Shown piece after piece: positions 53,525 to 63,892 of a DNA stretch of 64,000 bases. The stretch is from JABAAE01 sp905480545. GTDB taxonomy: Bacteria > Planctomycetota > Planctomycetia > Pirellulales > Pirellulaceae. A program made the translations under genes and the position numbers. Position 1 is the stretch's first letter. Each line of letters opens with the position of its first letter. The stretch spans positions 372,001 through 436,000 of the forward strand of contig CALSOR010000002.1 in the NCBI GenBank assembly GCA_943788025.1, written 5' to 3'. The notes under the pieces were generated by a model that made no database searches, was not told the origin of the DNA, and saw nothing but the letters and a program-made list of their open reading frames with translations.

Positions 53525-56500
53525 TCAACTCTTCTTTCCTTTTGCGATTTGTGCGAGTGATTCCTCAGCATTGGGACGATTGTCCAATAACGCCAGCGGA
53601 TCAAATCGAGCGAATGTCGGGATCGATGTTGCAACCCAACCTGCAATCCAAGCGGCTCGAACGACCCAGACGGCATAGCCTGCAATGACGACAGTTGCCC
53701 CTGCCTTGGCAGTTCCAGCCAATAAATTAATATCGGACAATTCCTCTCTCAGTTCGTCACCCAAAGCACCAATCTGCTTCACGAGCGAGTCTAGCTGATA
53801 GGTATACGATGGCTCGTCCGTTAGTGTCGTTTTGGCTACACGATAATTGAGGTCCCCTGAATAACTGATAATTGCGATGTCGTTCAAGTCCCGTTCGGCT
53901 TGATTCAACGGTCGCATATTCAAGTCTGTTGATCGATTTTCAAATGTTGTAATCCCTTCGGTTTGCGTGTCTTCGAATTCGAACAACGCTGTCTGAAAAG
54001 TGCTTGGCAAAAACGGGATTTTCTCCTTTTCTTCTTCAACATCGGTATCGGTGAGCCATGGATTGGGCAATCCAGCAAGCGGATCGATAGGGGGCTCGAC
54101 ATCTTCGACGCCAAGACTGTCGGAGTCTGTCGGTGGAGCGTACGGCAATGCACCGTCAAAGAACTGGACAAAGAGTCCAATCGACGGCGCGCTTTCGTTC
54201 CCGGCTGTGTCGGTGAACGTATAGGTGAGTTTAAAGACTTGAAAGCTAGTTATTGTCGCCGTTATATCAACGCTTCCATCAGGATTGACATAATCGGTTC
54301 CCACTTCGACACCATCGGCGAATACCCGAACCAAGGCACCCGGTTCACCTGTGCCTGCAGGCAAGCGAAATGTTGGGGTGATATCGCTGGTGAAATTGTC
54401 GCTATCAGAGAGCCCTTCGTCGCTGGAGGCAATTAAGTCAAGTGCTCCGACCGTAGACGGTGCTTCTAAGTCAACATAAGCAACGTCGACGTTAGTCGCG
54501 CTGACATTTCCTGCAGGATCAAACAAATAGACCGAAACAGAAACCGTGTCGTTGTGCGCAGGTGCAGGCAGTGTCGAGACCACAAAACCGTTTGAGATAT
54601 CCGTTGCGGTTAAAACCTGCCCAACGCCGTTGATACTCAGCGATTCCCCTTCAAGTGCACCGACGGGAAGCGTGACCAGCAGATCCAAATCACCAATTTG
54701 TTCAGCGATGTTGATGAAGCCATCGTCATTGGCGTCTTCCAATAGCGTGACGGTCGGCATCTCGGGGGCACGGGTGTCGACCAAGTCAAGGTCGACCGTC
54801 GCGGTGCCAAACAATCCATTCCCATCGGTAATGGTGTAGGTAAAGTCTGCGTCGCCATAGGCATTGGTGACCGGAGTGAATGTTAATGTTAAGCCATCTG
54901 TCGCAAGGCTAATCATGCCGCCGGTGATAGACAAACTCGCTCCGCCTGCAACAATCGCGTTGCCATTAATTGCCGTAATGGTCAGCCAATCGTTCTCGAA
55001 ATCGGTGTCGTTGCTGGTCAGCGTCAGAGTGAAACGGCTGGCTTCATTGCCAACGATCGGACCATCTGGATTGGCGATCGGGGCGTCATTGACCGGCGTA
55101 ACTCCGATATTTCGGGTCGCGATATTTGAATCCACATCGCCATCATTGACCGTAAAGGATACTGTGCGAGTCAATGTTGATGGGTTTTCACTCAGGTTCT
55201 CATACGTCACGCTTTGTAGCGCCGCTTCATAATTGGCAAGCGTATCGCTGCCTGTTAGCGTTAAGGTTCCTGTCAGCGAATCAAACCAAGCCATAATATT
55301 CGCAGTGTCGGCAAAGTCGAGCACATCTTCACCGATGACGTAGTTCCCGCTGATCACAATCTGCGCTGATTCGATATTCGCATCGTCAGAGTCACTGACC
55401 CAAATCGTTGATGAAACATTCACCGGTCCATCGTTCTCCGTGTAGCTCAATACCGATGCTTCCATTCCGCCCAACACCGACGCATCATTGACCGCTGTGA
55501 TTGCAATTTCTCGAGTCACTGGCACCGAGTCGTCATCTCCATCATTGATGATCCATTCAACCGTTCGAGTTGCATTACTTGGCTCATCACTATTGTTTTC
55601 ATAAGTCACAGAACGAATGGCAGCTTGATAATTGGCGATCGTATCGGTCCCGCTCAGCGTCAATCTACCGCTCCACGCATCAAAGGTTCCACTGATATTA
55701 ACCGTATCCACAAACGCTAAAACGTCTTCGCCGTTGACGTAGTTTCCGATGATCTGAACGGTCGCTGATTCCAAATCGGTGTCGTCGACATCATAAAGCG
55801 TAATCAAGTTGGTGAGAAAAACGGGACCATCGTTCTCCGTATAATTCACAGGAGTGGCTTCCAGGTTACTCAACACCGCGGCGTCATTCACTGGACTGAT
55901 ATCGACATTGATCACACCCATGGCGATTGCACCCCCACCACCCAATCCGGTATTACCGTTGTCGCTTAGCGCAACAGTGACTTGATCCGCATTCAAACCA
56001 TACGCACCAGTCGCCCCTTGTAGTTGAACGCTGGTGCTATCGGCAATAAATGAGTTTAATTCGGCGATCGTTCCCCATACGTTCAACGCAGAGGTTCCGC
56101 TGCCGCTAAAATTAATCCCAGATCCACCTGAGGTGGAAAGCACCGCACCTGATGTGGTCATCATCGTGATCGTCAAACTACCGGCAAGCACATCCACATC
56201 GTCAATCACCATCGCGGACAAATCGAGGTCCGCTGCTACATCCTCGACGAGCGTCACCGTTGATGGCAAAAGCCCACCAATGTTGACGGGATCATCGTTG
56301 ACGGCCGTCAGGTCAATGTTCATGGTGCCAAAATTGATCGGCGTCCCGCCACCTGCTCCGGTGTTTCCATTGTCATTGACCGTAAACGTGAGCACATCAG
56401 CGTCATCACCGTTGACATTTAACGCGCCCGTGTATTGAATATTGGTCGTTGTGTTGAGGTAGTTGTTCAAATCACCGATCGTTCCGTCCAGTGTCACGAC

Positions 56501-57751
56501 ATTGCTTCCGCTGCCGGTGATCGTGACTCCTGAACCAGTCACCGCATCGAGCACGCCACTACTGACAGAAAGCGTAACGGTCATCGAACTAGCCGCTGCA
56601 TCGACATCCAAAATATCGACCAAACTCAAATCGAGATCTGTCGCCACGTCTTCCAGAATCGTCACATCGCTCGCGAGACTTCCGCCATTTGTCGGATCAT
56701 CGTTCAATGCGGTAATGTTGATCGTCTGACTGGCATAGCCTTCTTCGCTCCATCCATCCCCTGTCAGGCCTGGATCAGCACCCGTGTTGCCGCCGTCGTT
56801 GACAATCACGGTTATCGTCGTGGAAGACGATGGCGAGTCACTGCCGTTGTTGTAACTAATCGTGCCCGTTCCAGCTCCAGTCAGCAAGCTATCGATTTCC
56901 GAAAGCGTTCCCGTTAAAACCACTGTTCCAGTTCCATTGCCACTGCTGATCGTCGCACCCGAATTTCCTGACACAACTGTAATCCAGCCTTCGCCCACCG
57001 TAATCGTGGCCGTCATGGTTCCACTAGATGCATCCGCGTCACTCACGCTGAAGCCTGTACCCTCAATCGAAAGATTCGCTTGTTCGTTGACCGTGTAAGC
57101 CAATCCTGGGCCAACAACTACAGGTGCGTCATTCACCGCCGTGATATCGATTTGAACCGTCTCGACATCCTGCAAGGCGCCGCCAAGCCCAGTATTTCCC
57201 AAGTCGTTGGTCGTAATCGTCAATGTGTCCGCGTTAAACCCGATCACATCGGTGTTACCGGTATAAGTCAACGACGCCAGCGTCGCATTGATTTCTGCAA
57301 CTGAACCTTGAATCGTTAAGTCACTCGTGCCAATTGCACCAGAACTAATCGAAGCGTTGCCAGAAAGTGTCACGTTCAATGCGCCGACGCTCACTTGCAA
57401 CTGAGTCGTCACATTCGATCCGCCCGCATCCACGTCCACAATCGAAATGCCGTTGATCGACGTCGTTGTCTCTTCCACCACCGATTGAGTGCCCGGGACC
57501 GTATTCATCGGTGCGTCGTTGGCAGGCGTGACATCAATGTCCCGGGTCAAAACGTTGGAATCGACATCTCCATCGTTTACCGTAAAGCTAACCGTGCGGG
57601 TTAGGTCAGAAGGCGTGTCGCTCGTGTTTTGGTAAGTAATCGAGCGTAACGCCGCTTCGTAGTTGGCCAGTGTATCACCGCCGGTCAAAGTCAGCGTACC
57701 CAGCGTTGAATTCCAAACCCCCGTGATCGTGCCCGTATCACTGAAAATCAC
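53525..57751 (-). CDS. Giant surface protein, C-terminal part (separated by frameshift)
   Basis: This 1408-residue frame is the downstream part of one gene with 57748-59400. It has no proper start: it opens mid-repeat (VIFSDTGTITG). It is built from cadherin-like repeats ending in NDGDxDS or NDxGNTG and AVND: about 110-residue units (TENDGPVxx, SDxDDxxIESA, GNYVxGEDVLxF, TLTGxDTLANYEAA) alternate with about 150-residue units starting VTxLEDVAxDLDLS. An Ig-like segment of bacterial type follows near 960-1130, with calcium-binding acidic loops throughout. The C terminus has a helix (TVVIAGYAVWVVRAAWIAGWV) and then IPTFARFDPLALL, a common end in planctomycete surface proteins. Predicted cell-surface adhesin. 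Confidence 0.75.
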   Translation of the reverse strand: MIFSDTGTITGVWNSTLGTLTLTGGDTLANYEAALRSITYQNTSDTPSDLTRTVSFTVNDGDVDSNVLTRDIDVTPANDAPMNTVPGTQSVVEETTTSINGISIVDVDAGGSNVTTQLQVSVGALNVTLSGNASISSGAIGTSDLTIQGSVAEINATLASLTYTGNTDVIGFNADTLTITTNDLGNTGLGGALQDVETVQIDITAVNDAPVVVGPGLAYTVNEQANLSIEGTGFSVSDADASSGTMTATITVGEGWITVVSGNSGATISSGNGTGTVVLTGTLSEIDSLLTGAGTGTISYNNGSDSPSSSTTITVIVNDGGNTGADPGLTGDGWSEEGYASQTINITALNDDPTNGGSLASDVTILEDVATDLDLSLVDILDVDAAASSMTVTLSVSSGVLDAVTGSGVTITGSGSNVVTLDGTIGDLNNYLNTTTNIQYTGALNVNGDDADVLTFTVNDNGNTGAGGGTPINFGTMNIDLTAVNDDPVNIGGLLPSTVTLVEDVAADLDLSAMVIDDVDVLAGSLTITMMTTSGAVLSTSGGSGINFSGSGTSALNVWGTIAELNSFIADSTSVQLQGATGAYGLNADQVTVALSDNGNTGLGGGGAIAMGVINVDISPVNDAAVLSNLEATPVNYTENDGPVFLTNLITLYDVDDTDLESATVQIIGNYVNGEDVLAFVDTVNISGTFDAWSGRLTLSGTDTIANYQAAIRSVTYENNSDEPSNATRTVEWIINDGDDDSVPVTREIAITAVNDASVLGGMEASVLSYTENDGPVNVSSTIWVSDSDDANIESAQIVISGNYVIGEDVLDFADTANIMAWFDSLTGTLTLTGSDTLANYEAALQSVTYENLSENPSTLTRTVSFTVNDGDVDSNIATRNIGVTPVNDAPIANPDGPIVGNEASRFTLTLTSNDTDFENDWLTITAINGNAIVAGGASLSITGGMISLATDGLTLTFTPVTNAYGDADFTYTITDGNGLFGTATVDLDLVDTRAPEMPTVTLLEDANDDGFINIAEQIGDLDLLVTLPVGALEGESLSINGVGQVLTATDISNGFVVSTLPAPAHNDTVSVSVYLFDPAGNVSATNVDVAYVDLEAPSTVGALDLIASSDEGLSDSDNFTSDITPTFRLPAGTGEPGALVRVFADGVEVGTDYVNPDGSVDITATITSFQVFKLTYTFTDTAGNESAPSIGLFVQFFDGALPYAPPTDSDSLGVEDVEPPIDPLAGLPNPWLTDTDVEEEKEKIPFLPSTFQTALFEFEDTQTEGITTFENRSTDLNMRPLNQAERDLNDIAIISYSGDLNYRVAKTTLTDEPSYTYQLDSLVKQIGALGDELREELSDINLLAGTAKAGATVVIAGYAVWVVRAAWIAGWVATSIPTFARFDPLALLDNRPNAEESLAQIAKGKKS

Positions 57752-59400
57752 CAGTCTTCCCCGGTCGCAAAATTGCCCGTAATCGCCACAACTGCCGATT
57801 CGATATTCGTGTCGTCAACATCACTGATCGATATCGCATTGGTGATCTGTATTGCCGGATCATTTTCGGTATAGGCAACATTGGTTCCCTCGATTGCCGA
57901 TTGAACGGGAGCACTGTTGGCCGAAAACAGATCCGAAATATCATCGCTTGACAGACCGCGATCGTAAACACGGACGTCGTCAAGGAATCCCTCCAGCTCA
58001 TTAGCCAGTGAAGAGTCGTTATTTTGGGCACCGATAGCCATGAAATCTAATCGACTCACATCGCTAAAGAACTCCTGGGTCGACGCACTACCGTCGTAGT
58101 AGGTTAAACTGTTTTGCTTGACACCGTCGATAAACAATTTGTTTCCACTGCCGTCAACGGTTATGGCAACATGGTGCCAAACGTTGTCATCTATGTTTGC
58201 GTTTGTCACGACGTCCAGAGAATAATTGCCCCTGTCTACGACAGAGAAAGTGAGTTTGCCATTCCAAACGTAGAAGATGATGCCGCTATCGCCATCTCCA
58301 GAATCGTTCAAGGAGAAAATAGCGCCATCCGAATCGCTCGTCTTAATCCAGGCAGAAATCGTTCCCTCTGAAAGGCCAGAAAAATTGGCCACGTGTGAAG
58401 TGAGATCCACGTAGTCATTCGAGCCGTCAAGATCTAGTTTGCCTGTGCCGATTTGGTTGGTTCCGGCGTTGTTGTCGATCGAGGCACCATTGGTGAGCGA
58501 TCCATCGAAGTTATTCGCCGTACTGTCGCTTGCGTCGACGTCGAATTTGCTGTGCAGCAACAACCCGCTGGAGATATCAAGGAGCCCATGCCATGTAGAT
58601 TGTAGCTGAGTCGAAAACGCAATTTCGGATTCGATTGCTCCAACGGTGAATTCCAGATCCCAATCACCACCGAGACTTTCATGCCCGGTCAAATCATCGC
58701 TCGCCGCAATATCGCAGTCGCATAATTCGCCGATCGCACTGAGCAAATCTTGCCCTTGTTCAGTTGCCGCTAATTTGCATCCGTAAAACAAAATATCGCC
58801 GTCCGCATTCAGGGCGTTTCCCCAAGCAGCGATTTGCCCAGCGTACCCATCCATTGTAGCGGCATTGAGTTGCGTATTTCCAAGATTAACTGATCCGTCG
58901 CTACCGTGCGACAAAAAATGAATCGCTGACAAGCTGCCGTAGGATTGAATCGCTGTTGAAACCTCATCAATACCGTTTGCATTTTCATCGATGTAGAAGA
59001 CCTCATACCGAGTTTCCGAATCATCGATCAAATCCGCGACCAGTTGTTCGTAATTCTCGACGCCTGTATCGACGATGATTAGCTCAGTGGTTTGAACTGC
59101 CCCCGCATCAGCAACGGCCATCAGTTGCTGGATCAGACGCTCCGCTGGATCATCTTGTTCACTAATTGTGTCATTGGACGCCGGACCTTGAGCATTCCCA
59201 AACTCTTCAAGCGTTGAAATCGAATCAACAGACAGATCACTACTACCAACAGCCGCGTCAACGGAATCAAGCAACAGGAATTCCGCACCAGGAACTGCGC
59301 TGTACATAACGCGATCCTCGAGGCGGCAGGCGACAATGGACCGGTCTTTTGTCTTTTCCGGTCCCAGTCCGTAAAGGCAGTTTAAAAATTGCTTCAGCAA
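57748..59400 (-). CDS. Giant surface protein, N-terminal part (DUF4347, LamG)
   Basis: A 550-residue frame. Start at TTG 59400 with GAGG upstream. The N terminus has the planctomycete motif CRLEDRVMYSAVPG. DUF4347 follows (about 105-265): ELIIVDTGVENYEQLVADL, AIHFLSHGSDGSVNLG, DILFYGCKLAA, and DLTGHESLGGDWDLEF. A LamG/concanavalin-like domain spans about 280-480 (LDLDGSNDYVDL, GTISAWIKTSDSDGAIFS, WHHVAITVDGSGNKLFIDG). The last 40 residues begin a cadherin-like repeat that breaks off at GEDW-TGA. One missing base between GAC and TGG would restore GED-LVIFSD and fuse it to 53525-57751, giving about 1960 residues. Surface adhesion or matrix binding is likely. Confidence 0.75.
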   Translation of the reverse strand: MLKQFLNCLYGLGPEKTKDRSIVACRLEDRVMYSAVPGAEFLLLDSVDAAVGSSDLSVDSISTLEEFGNAQGPASNDTISEQDDPAERLIQQLMAVADAGAVQTTELIIVDTGVENYEQLVADLIDDSETRYEVFYIDENANGIDEVSTAIQSYGSLSAIHFLSHGSDGSVNLGNTQLNAATMDGYAGQIAAWGNALNADGDILFYGCKLAATEQGQDLLSAIGELCDCDIAASDDLTGHESLGGDWDLEFTVGAIESEIAFSTQLQSTWHGLLDISSGLLLHSKFDVDASDSTANNFDGSLTNGASIDNNAGTNQIGTGKLDLDGSNDYVDLTSHVANFSGLSEGTISAWIKTSDSDGAIFSLNDSGDGDSGIIFYVWNGKLTFSVVDRGNYSLDVVTNANIDDNVWHHVAITVDGSGNKLFIDGVKQNSLTYYDGSASTQEFFSDVSRLDFMAIGAQNNDSSLANELEGFLDDVRVYDRGLSSDDISDLFSANSAPVQSAIEGTNVAYTENDPAIQITNAISISDVDDTNIESAVVAITGNFATGEDW

Positions 59401-59867
59401 GGTTGCCTCGAATCAAACATTGGTACGCGGGACGATTTTGCAACAGACAGTCGCAAGTCGGAATTCTTCACGGTTGCAGCGTAAGACTAGACTACAAAAC
59501 TCCACTTTCGATGATCCACCAGTTCGTCGTGCGGATCGTTTTGTTTATTGATGATGCCGCGTACCAATTTGGTCGGATAATTCAATTACAACGAATCTGC
59601 TTAAAGTTCTTAAATTTACGTTTTTGCCGAATTTTACAGATGCTTTGATCCTTGCAATCGCCTACCAAAGTTCGATTCAGCTCTCGGGATAGACGTTTAA
59701 ATGAAGTTTCTCAAAACCGGATACCGGTGCTCCAATACGATCACCAGTCCACCCTCCAGTTTGTTTGGTTTACAATGGACCGAGTGCTCAGGTTTTTATC
59801 GGATTCGTTTCAATGACTGCGTTGAGTACCCTCTTGAAGTTTCTAAGCCTGCTTTTCCACTCAACCA
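59401..59867. other. Intergenic region with divergent promoters
   Basis: About 470 bases between the giant surface-protein gene and the esterase gene. No gene or RNA recognised; short open frames only. Confidence 0.35.
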
Positions 59868-60971
59868 ATGATTGACGCAATGCACGAACCCCAATGCCTG
59901 AATTCTAAGCAAAATCCTTTCCTGATCATTGCGACAAATCCCCGATTTTTAATTGCATTGATCTGCTATTTCACTTTCGCCAGTTCGGCAAATGCGCAAG
60001 TTGTTCATTCGTCCGATGACCAATCTGGAAATGGCAATTTCACGATTGGACCCGACTACAAAACGGATCCGGATTTGACCGATCGCGGGAATCCAAAGGG
60101 GAGGTCATTCGAGTTTTCAATGAAGTTAGCCGATAGCAAAATCTTTCGTGGTGATGACAAAACGCTTGACCCCAAAAAAGACGTTCGCGTCAAGCGAAAA
60201 ATTTTCGTCTATGTTCCGGCAGCTTACGAAGATGGCACCGAGGCACCGATTCTGGTGACTTTTGACGGGCCCAGCCGTTTCGATCTGGTTCGAAATGCAC
60301 TCGATAATCTCACAATTTCAAAAGACCCAAATCGCAAACTGCCAGCATTTATTGCGATCGCGGTTCAAAATGGTGGTAATGACAGTTACGGCAGCCAACG
60401 TGGACTTGAATACGACACCATGTCGGGTCGCCACGCTCGCTTTATTAACGACGAGGTTCTGCCAGCAGTGTTAGAAGACGCGAAAATCAAAGCGGCCTAT
60501 CCAAACATCGCTTTCACGAATGATCCGTGGGGGAAAGGTGTGATGGGATGCAGTTCCGGAGGCGCGGCAGCCTTAACGATTGGATGGTTTCGACCGGACC
60601 TTTTTCGCCGATTGATTACGTATTCGGGAACCTTCGTCGATCAGCAAGACGATGATGCACCCGAAGAAAACGATTATCCACTCGGAGCATGGGAATACCA
60701 TTCAAGCATGAAGTTGATCGAAAAATCGGAGAAAAAACCGCTTCGCATTTTCACGCACGTATCCGAAAACGATTTGCGATCGAAAGATCCTGCGAGCACT
60801 TATCACAATTGGGTGATGGCCAATAAACGGACGGCCGCAGTGTTAAAAGCAAAGGGCTACGACTACCGATTCGTTTTCAGCAAAGCAACGCGACATTGCG
60901 ATCGAAAAGTCTTCGAGCACACATTGGCCGACACGCTGGTATGGATGTGGAAAGATTATAAACCTGAATAG
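59868..60971 (+). CDS. Secreted esterase-like alpha/beta hydrolase
   Basis: A 367-residue exported hydrolase of the esterase D/enterochelin-esterase group. A signal peptide (LIALICYFTFASSANAQ) precedes the domain. The core reads KRKIFVYVPAAYEDGTEAPILVTFDG, then VMGCSSGGAAALTIGW with the nucleophile Ser in GCSSGG, and a probable Asp near FTHVSENDLRSKDP. The catalytic His is expected in SKATRHCDRKVFE near the end. Family members hydrolyse carbohydrate esters, S-formylglutathione or siderophores. Being secreted, ester cleavage on polysaccharides is the best guess. Start at ATG 59868 or 59880. It converges with the MMPL gene, 16 bp away. Confidence 0.85.
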   Translation: MIDAMHEPQCLNSKQNPFLIIATNPRFLIALICYFTFASSANAQVVHSSDDQSGNGNFTIGPDYKTDPDLTDRGNPKGRSFEFSMKLADSKIFRGDDKTLDPKKDVRVKRKIFVYVPAAYEDGTEAPILVTFDGPSRFDLVRNALDNLTISKDPNRKLPAFIAIAVQNGGNDSYGSQRGLEYDTMSGRHARFINDEVLPAVLEDAKIKAAYPNIAFTNDPWGKGVMGCSSGGAAALTIGWFRPDLFRRLITYSGTFVDQQDDDAPEENDYPLGAWEYHSSMKLIEKSEKKPLRIFTHVSENDLRSKDPASTYHNWVMANKRTAAVLKAKGYDYRFVFSKATRHCDRKVFEHTLADTLVWMWKDYKPE

Positions 60972-60987
60972 CCAACAAACGCGGTGC

Positions 60988-63318
60988 TTATGACTGTGAA
61001 TAAATAAACCGAATGAAGAGCGGCAAGAGGAAAAGGTTGCCAATCAAACCGCCAAACATCGCGATCATAGCCGTCGCGCCAAAATAAATCGTCGGCAAAA
61101 AATCACTAAAACATAATGACAAAAACCCAAGCATCAACGCCAGTGTTGCGTAAACAAGAGCGCGACCTACCTGGTCCTGCACACACGTCAGCGACTCAAT
61201 CGTTGATGAATTTTTTCGATTCCGCTGAAACGCGATGATGTAGTGCACAGAACTGTCGATTGATAAACCAATCGACACGGCTGCGATCAATGCGATGCCT
61301 AAATTCAAGGGAATGCCAAACCAGCCAAAAAAACCGAGCACCATGATGATCGGCAACAAGTTCGGCACCAATCCAATTACTGCCAGTCGAGGATCGAAGA
61401 AAACGACGGTAAGCACCGCAACGATACCCACCGCTGCAATGCCAAACGTGGTCCATTGATCACGAATCACACTGTCGATCATAAACGTTAACAGAACGTA
61501 GAATCCAGTCGCGCGAACTTCTTGCGGTAAATCAAAATTGGATCGGCTCGCGTTTTCTGCTTGCGGAAATTCTTCTCGGCAAATTTGATTAACTTGACCA
61601 ATGACACTTCGTTTCTGCGCTGAAGTAGAACGTTCTGGCGATCGTAACATCACACGATAATAACTCTTCTTTTCGTCATTTGGATCGGCGTTAAAAAGGG
61701 ATCTTCGAAACTGCGGAAGGACTTTATCGAAACCGGCCATGCCCACTCCCAAATAAGACGCTGGCAACGTTTCGATTGGCTTGTTCGAAAACGCCTCAAC
61801 GGCGTCGACCAAACTCAAGACCTTGGTCAATCCAGGTCTTTCATCGCCGCCCTCAACTTCGAATTGAACCTCCGTTCGTAATCGATTTTGCAGTTTTTTG
61901 ACTTTGGCTAGAAAGTTCACGTTCAGCTGTTTAGTCGTTGGAATCATGATGTCCCAAACGCCGGCGCCACCTAAATTTTCTTCCACAAAACGATAGCTCT
62001 TCACGATCTTACTATTGTCGCGAAAGTTTTTGGTGAAGTCCGATTCAATCGTATTTTGCTGGATGCCGATGACCGATATCATCACAATCCCAGCAACCAA
62101 AACAAGTAACAGTCGTGGGTATCGCTCGGCAATCATCAACGGAACGGAAAGGCTCTTTGTAAATGCCGATTGCAAACCGGTTCTAGACGGACGAAGGTTC
62201 CAAAACGGCAGGAAATCGAGTCCACGAAAAAGTGCGATGGCGGGTGTGATCAGCCAAAACGCCAACAACACCATCAATGAACCGATCACCATCACCGTTG
62301 CAAAATCTTGCACCGGTTCCAATTCGGCAAACCATAAAGCACCAAACCCAAATGCGTCCGTCAAACTCGCGATCGTGATTGGCGTCGACAATTCTCGCAG
62401 CGCCGATTCAGTCGCGGCGTGATACTCTTGCCCAGCAGAAATGTTTTGCCGAATGCGGGTGATCAAATGAATTGTGGTTGAAACCGCAATCACGGTGATG
62501 ATCGCCGCGGACATCGAGCCCACGATCGTCACTTCGATACCGATGGTAGAGATCCATTTTTCTGTAATTAACAAAGCATATTGCACGATCGCGGCAGGAA
62601 TCAGCGTCCATCGCAAACTGCGAAAGCAGATCAAAACCACCGCCATCAGAGTGATCGTCGCAACGACACCAAGCCGTTTCCCATCATTTTGAACCATTCG
62701 AAACCCGTCAGCGATCATGACCGGCTCACCTATCAATTGCACTTCACTTTCAAACTGCGTCTGAGAAACCGCTGCCCCAATCGCTTCTCGTAGATTCGCA
62801 ACAATGTCACTGCGAGGTATATCGCTTATTTCTTTTGACTTAAGCAAGATCACGATCGCAGCCGTTTTTCCATCAGCGGAATGAGTATAGCCGGTGAAAA
62901 GTGTTTTGGCCGCATCGATAACACCGGACGATGAGATGTCGAATCCTGCCAGCGTCAACGCAAAACGATATTGATCAATATTGTATTGCCGAATCAAGGT
63001 GCACAGCGAATCGATGCTCATCGCATCGCCATCTAAACCGTCCACACGATTGAGCTTTTCGCAGATTAACCGCTGCCGTTGCTGCCCTTCGGGTTCGAAT
63101 AAATTTGAATCCCGATAAACAACCAAAATGACTTCATTCCCACCAAACGTTCGCTTTAGCGTTTGATACGACTCATTGAGCTCGTCATCCATGGCAAACA
63201 TGCCATCGATAGAATGATTTTGTTTTCGTTCAGGCCCAAACAAAAACGCCGCTGCGCCGATCACAATCGCGAGCAGAAAAAGCACGTTTCGAAAACGAAT
63301 AAAAAAGGAAGTCAGCAC
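60988..63318 (-). CDS. MMPL/HpnN-type RND transporter
   Basis: A 776-residue RND-superfamily exporter of the MMPL type. The first helix is near residues 8-26, followed by a periplasmic loop. TM blocks lie near 215-375 (VVATITLMAVVLICF, VGSMSAAIITVIAVSTTIHLI) and 620-770 (LGIALIAAVSIGLSIDSSVHYIIAF). The conserved GxxxD pattern appears as GLSIDSSVHY in the second half, while in the first half the matching Asp is replaced (VIAVSTTIHL). Such proteins move lipids, hopanoids or related hydrophobic molecules. GTG start at 63318. No accessory gene is adjacent. Confidence 0.87.
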   Translation of the reverse strand: MLTSFFIRFRNVLFLLAIVIGAAAFLFGPERKQNHSIDGMFAMDDELNESYQTLKRTFGGNEVILVVYRDSNLFEPEGQQRQRLICEKLNRVDGLDGDAMSIDSLCTLIRQYNIDQYRFALTLAGFDISSSGVIDAAKTLFTGYTHSADGKTAAIVILLKSKEISDIPRSDIVANLREAIGAAVSQTQFESEVQLIGEPVMIADGFRMVQNDGKRLGVVATITLMAVVLICFRSLRWTLIPAAIVQYALLITEKWISTIGIEVTIVGSMSAAIITVIAVSTTIHLITRIRQNISAGQEYHAATESALRELSTPITIASLTDAFGFGALWFAELEPVQDFATVMVIGSLMVLLAFWLITPAIALFRGLDFLPFWNLRPSRTGLQSAFTKSLSVPLMIAERYPRLLLVLVAGIVMISVIGIQQNTIESDFTKNFRDNSKIVKSYRFVEENLGGAGVWDIMIPTTKQLNVNFLAKVKKLQNRLRTEVQFEVEGGDERPGLTKVLSLVDAVEAFSNKPIETLPASYLGVGMAGFDKVLPQFRRSLFNADPNDEKKSYYRVMLRSPERSTSAQKRSVIGQVNQICREEFPQAENASRSNFDLPQEVRATGFYVLLTFMIDSVIRDQWTTFGIAAVGIVAVLTVVFFDPRLAVIGLVPNLLPIIMVLGFFGWFGIPLNLGIALIAAVSIGLSIDSSVHYIIAFQRNRKNSSTIESLTCVQDQVGRALVYATLALMLGFLSLCFSDFLPTIYFGATAMIAMFGGLIGNLFLLPLFIRFIYSQS

Positions 63319-63408
63319 GGGAGAACAATCACAGTGTACTTCGGAAAAATCGAATCACGATGCGAGGATTTGCTCGACGTATCGCTGTAGAAGGAAAATC
63401 ACGCATCG

Positions 63409-63852
63409 TCACCGACATTTTTTTGTGGTCGAGCAATTTGAGCACAGATCGCTGTCGGCCGAATTCAGGCAAAACGAGATGCGATCACTGAGAACTTCGA
63501 CGAGCTTGTCATGAATTCCAAGTGGAGACGAGACCATAAACGGAATGCTATTGTGTGCTTTCGACGCTGCTGCGGAAAGCTGTGGAATGTCGTCTTGCCA
63601 ATGGCGACCGGGTAATAGAAAAAACGGACTGACAACAATCGACTCAGCGCCTTGATCGATACAAGCTGCGAATGCCTGCTCGATCGAAGGCTCCGCAAGT
63701 TCCATGTGCGCCGGTTCAACAATCTTGTAACTTTGCTTTTTTCGAAACAGCTCGACCAGATCCAGCAATCGTAGATTGCTTTCCTCACGCCGAGAGCCAT
63801 GATCGACGATCACAACTCCGGTCGTTTCGTAAGAAAATGGAATAGGGGGCAT
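63409..63852 (-). CDS. Sirohydrochlorin chelatase-like protein (CbiX type)
   Basis: A 147-residue CbiX/SirB-type chelatase half, which inserts cobalt or iron into sirohydrochlorin for cobalamin or siroheme. The N-terminal metal-binding His is in GVVIVDHGSRREESN. The second His is in VVSPFFLLPGRHWQDDIP. Short CbiX forms act as homodimers, so 147 residues is plausible. Unusual is a Cys-rich tail (DLCSNCSTTKKC) with a CxxC and one more Cys, possibly metal binding. ATG at 63852. It is followed downstream by the MMPL gene and preceded by the partial gene at the window edge, on the same strand. Confidence 0.88.
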   Translation of the reverse strand: MPPIPFSYETTGVVIVDHGSRREESNLRLLDLVELFRKKQSYKIVEPAHMELAEPSIEQAFAACIDQGAESIVVSPFFLLPGRHWQDDIPQLSAAASKAHNSIPFMVSSPLGIHDKLVEVLSDRISFCLNSADSDLCSNCSTTKKCR

Positions 63853-63892
63853 TTGAAAGCAATTCGCGAAAAAAAATTAGAAACTGTACGAA

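Noticed and set aside
57745..57760. TGA after GEDW in the surface protein as a second Sec codon
   Set aside because: The frame after the TGA does not continue the repeat; the neighbouring frame does. It is a frameshift.
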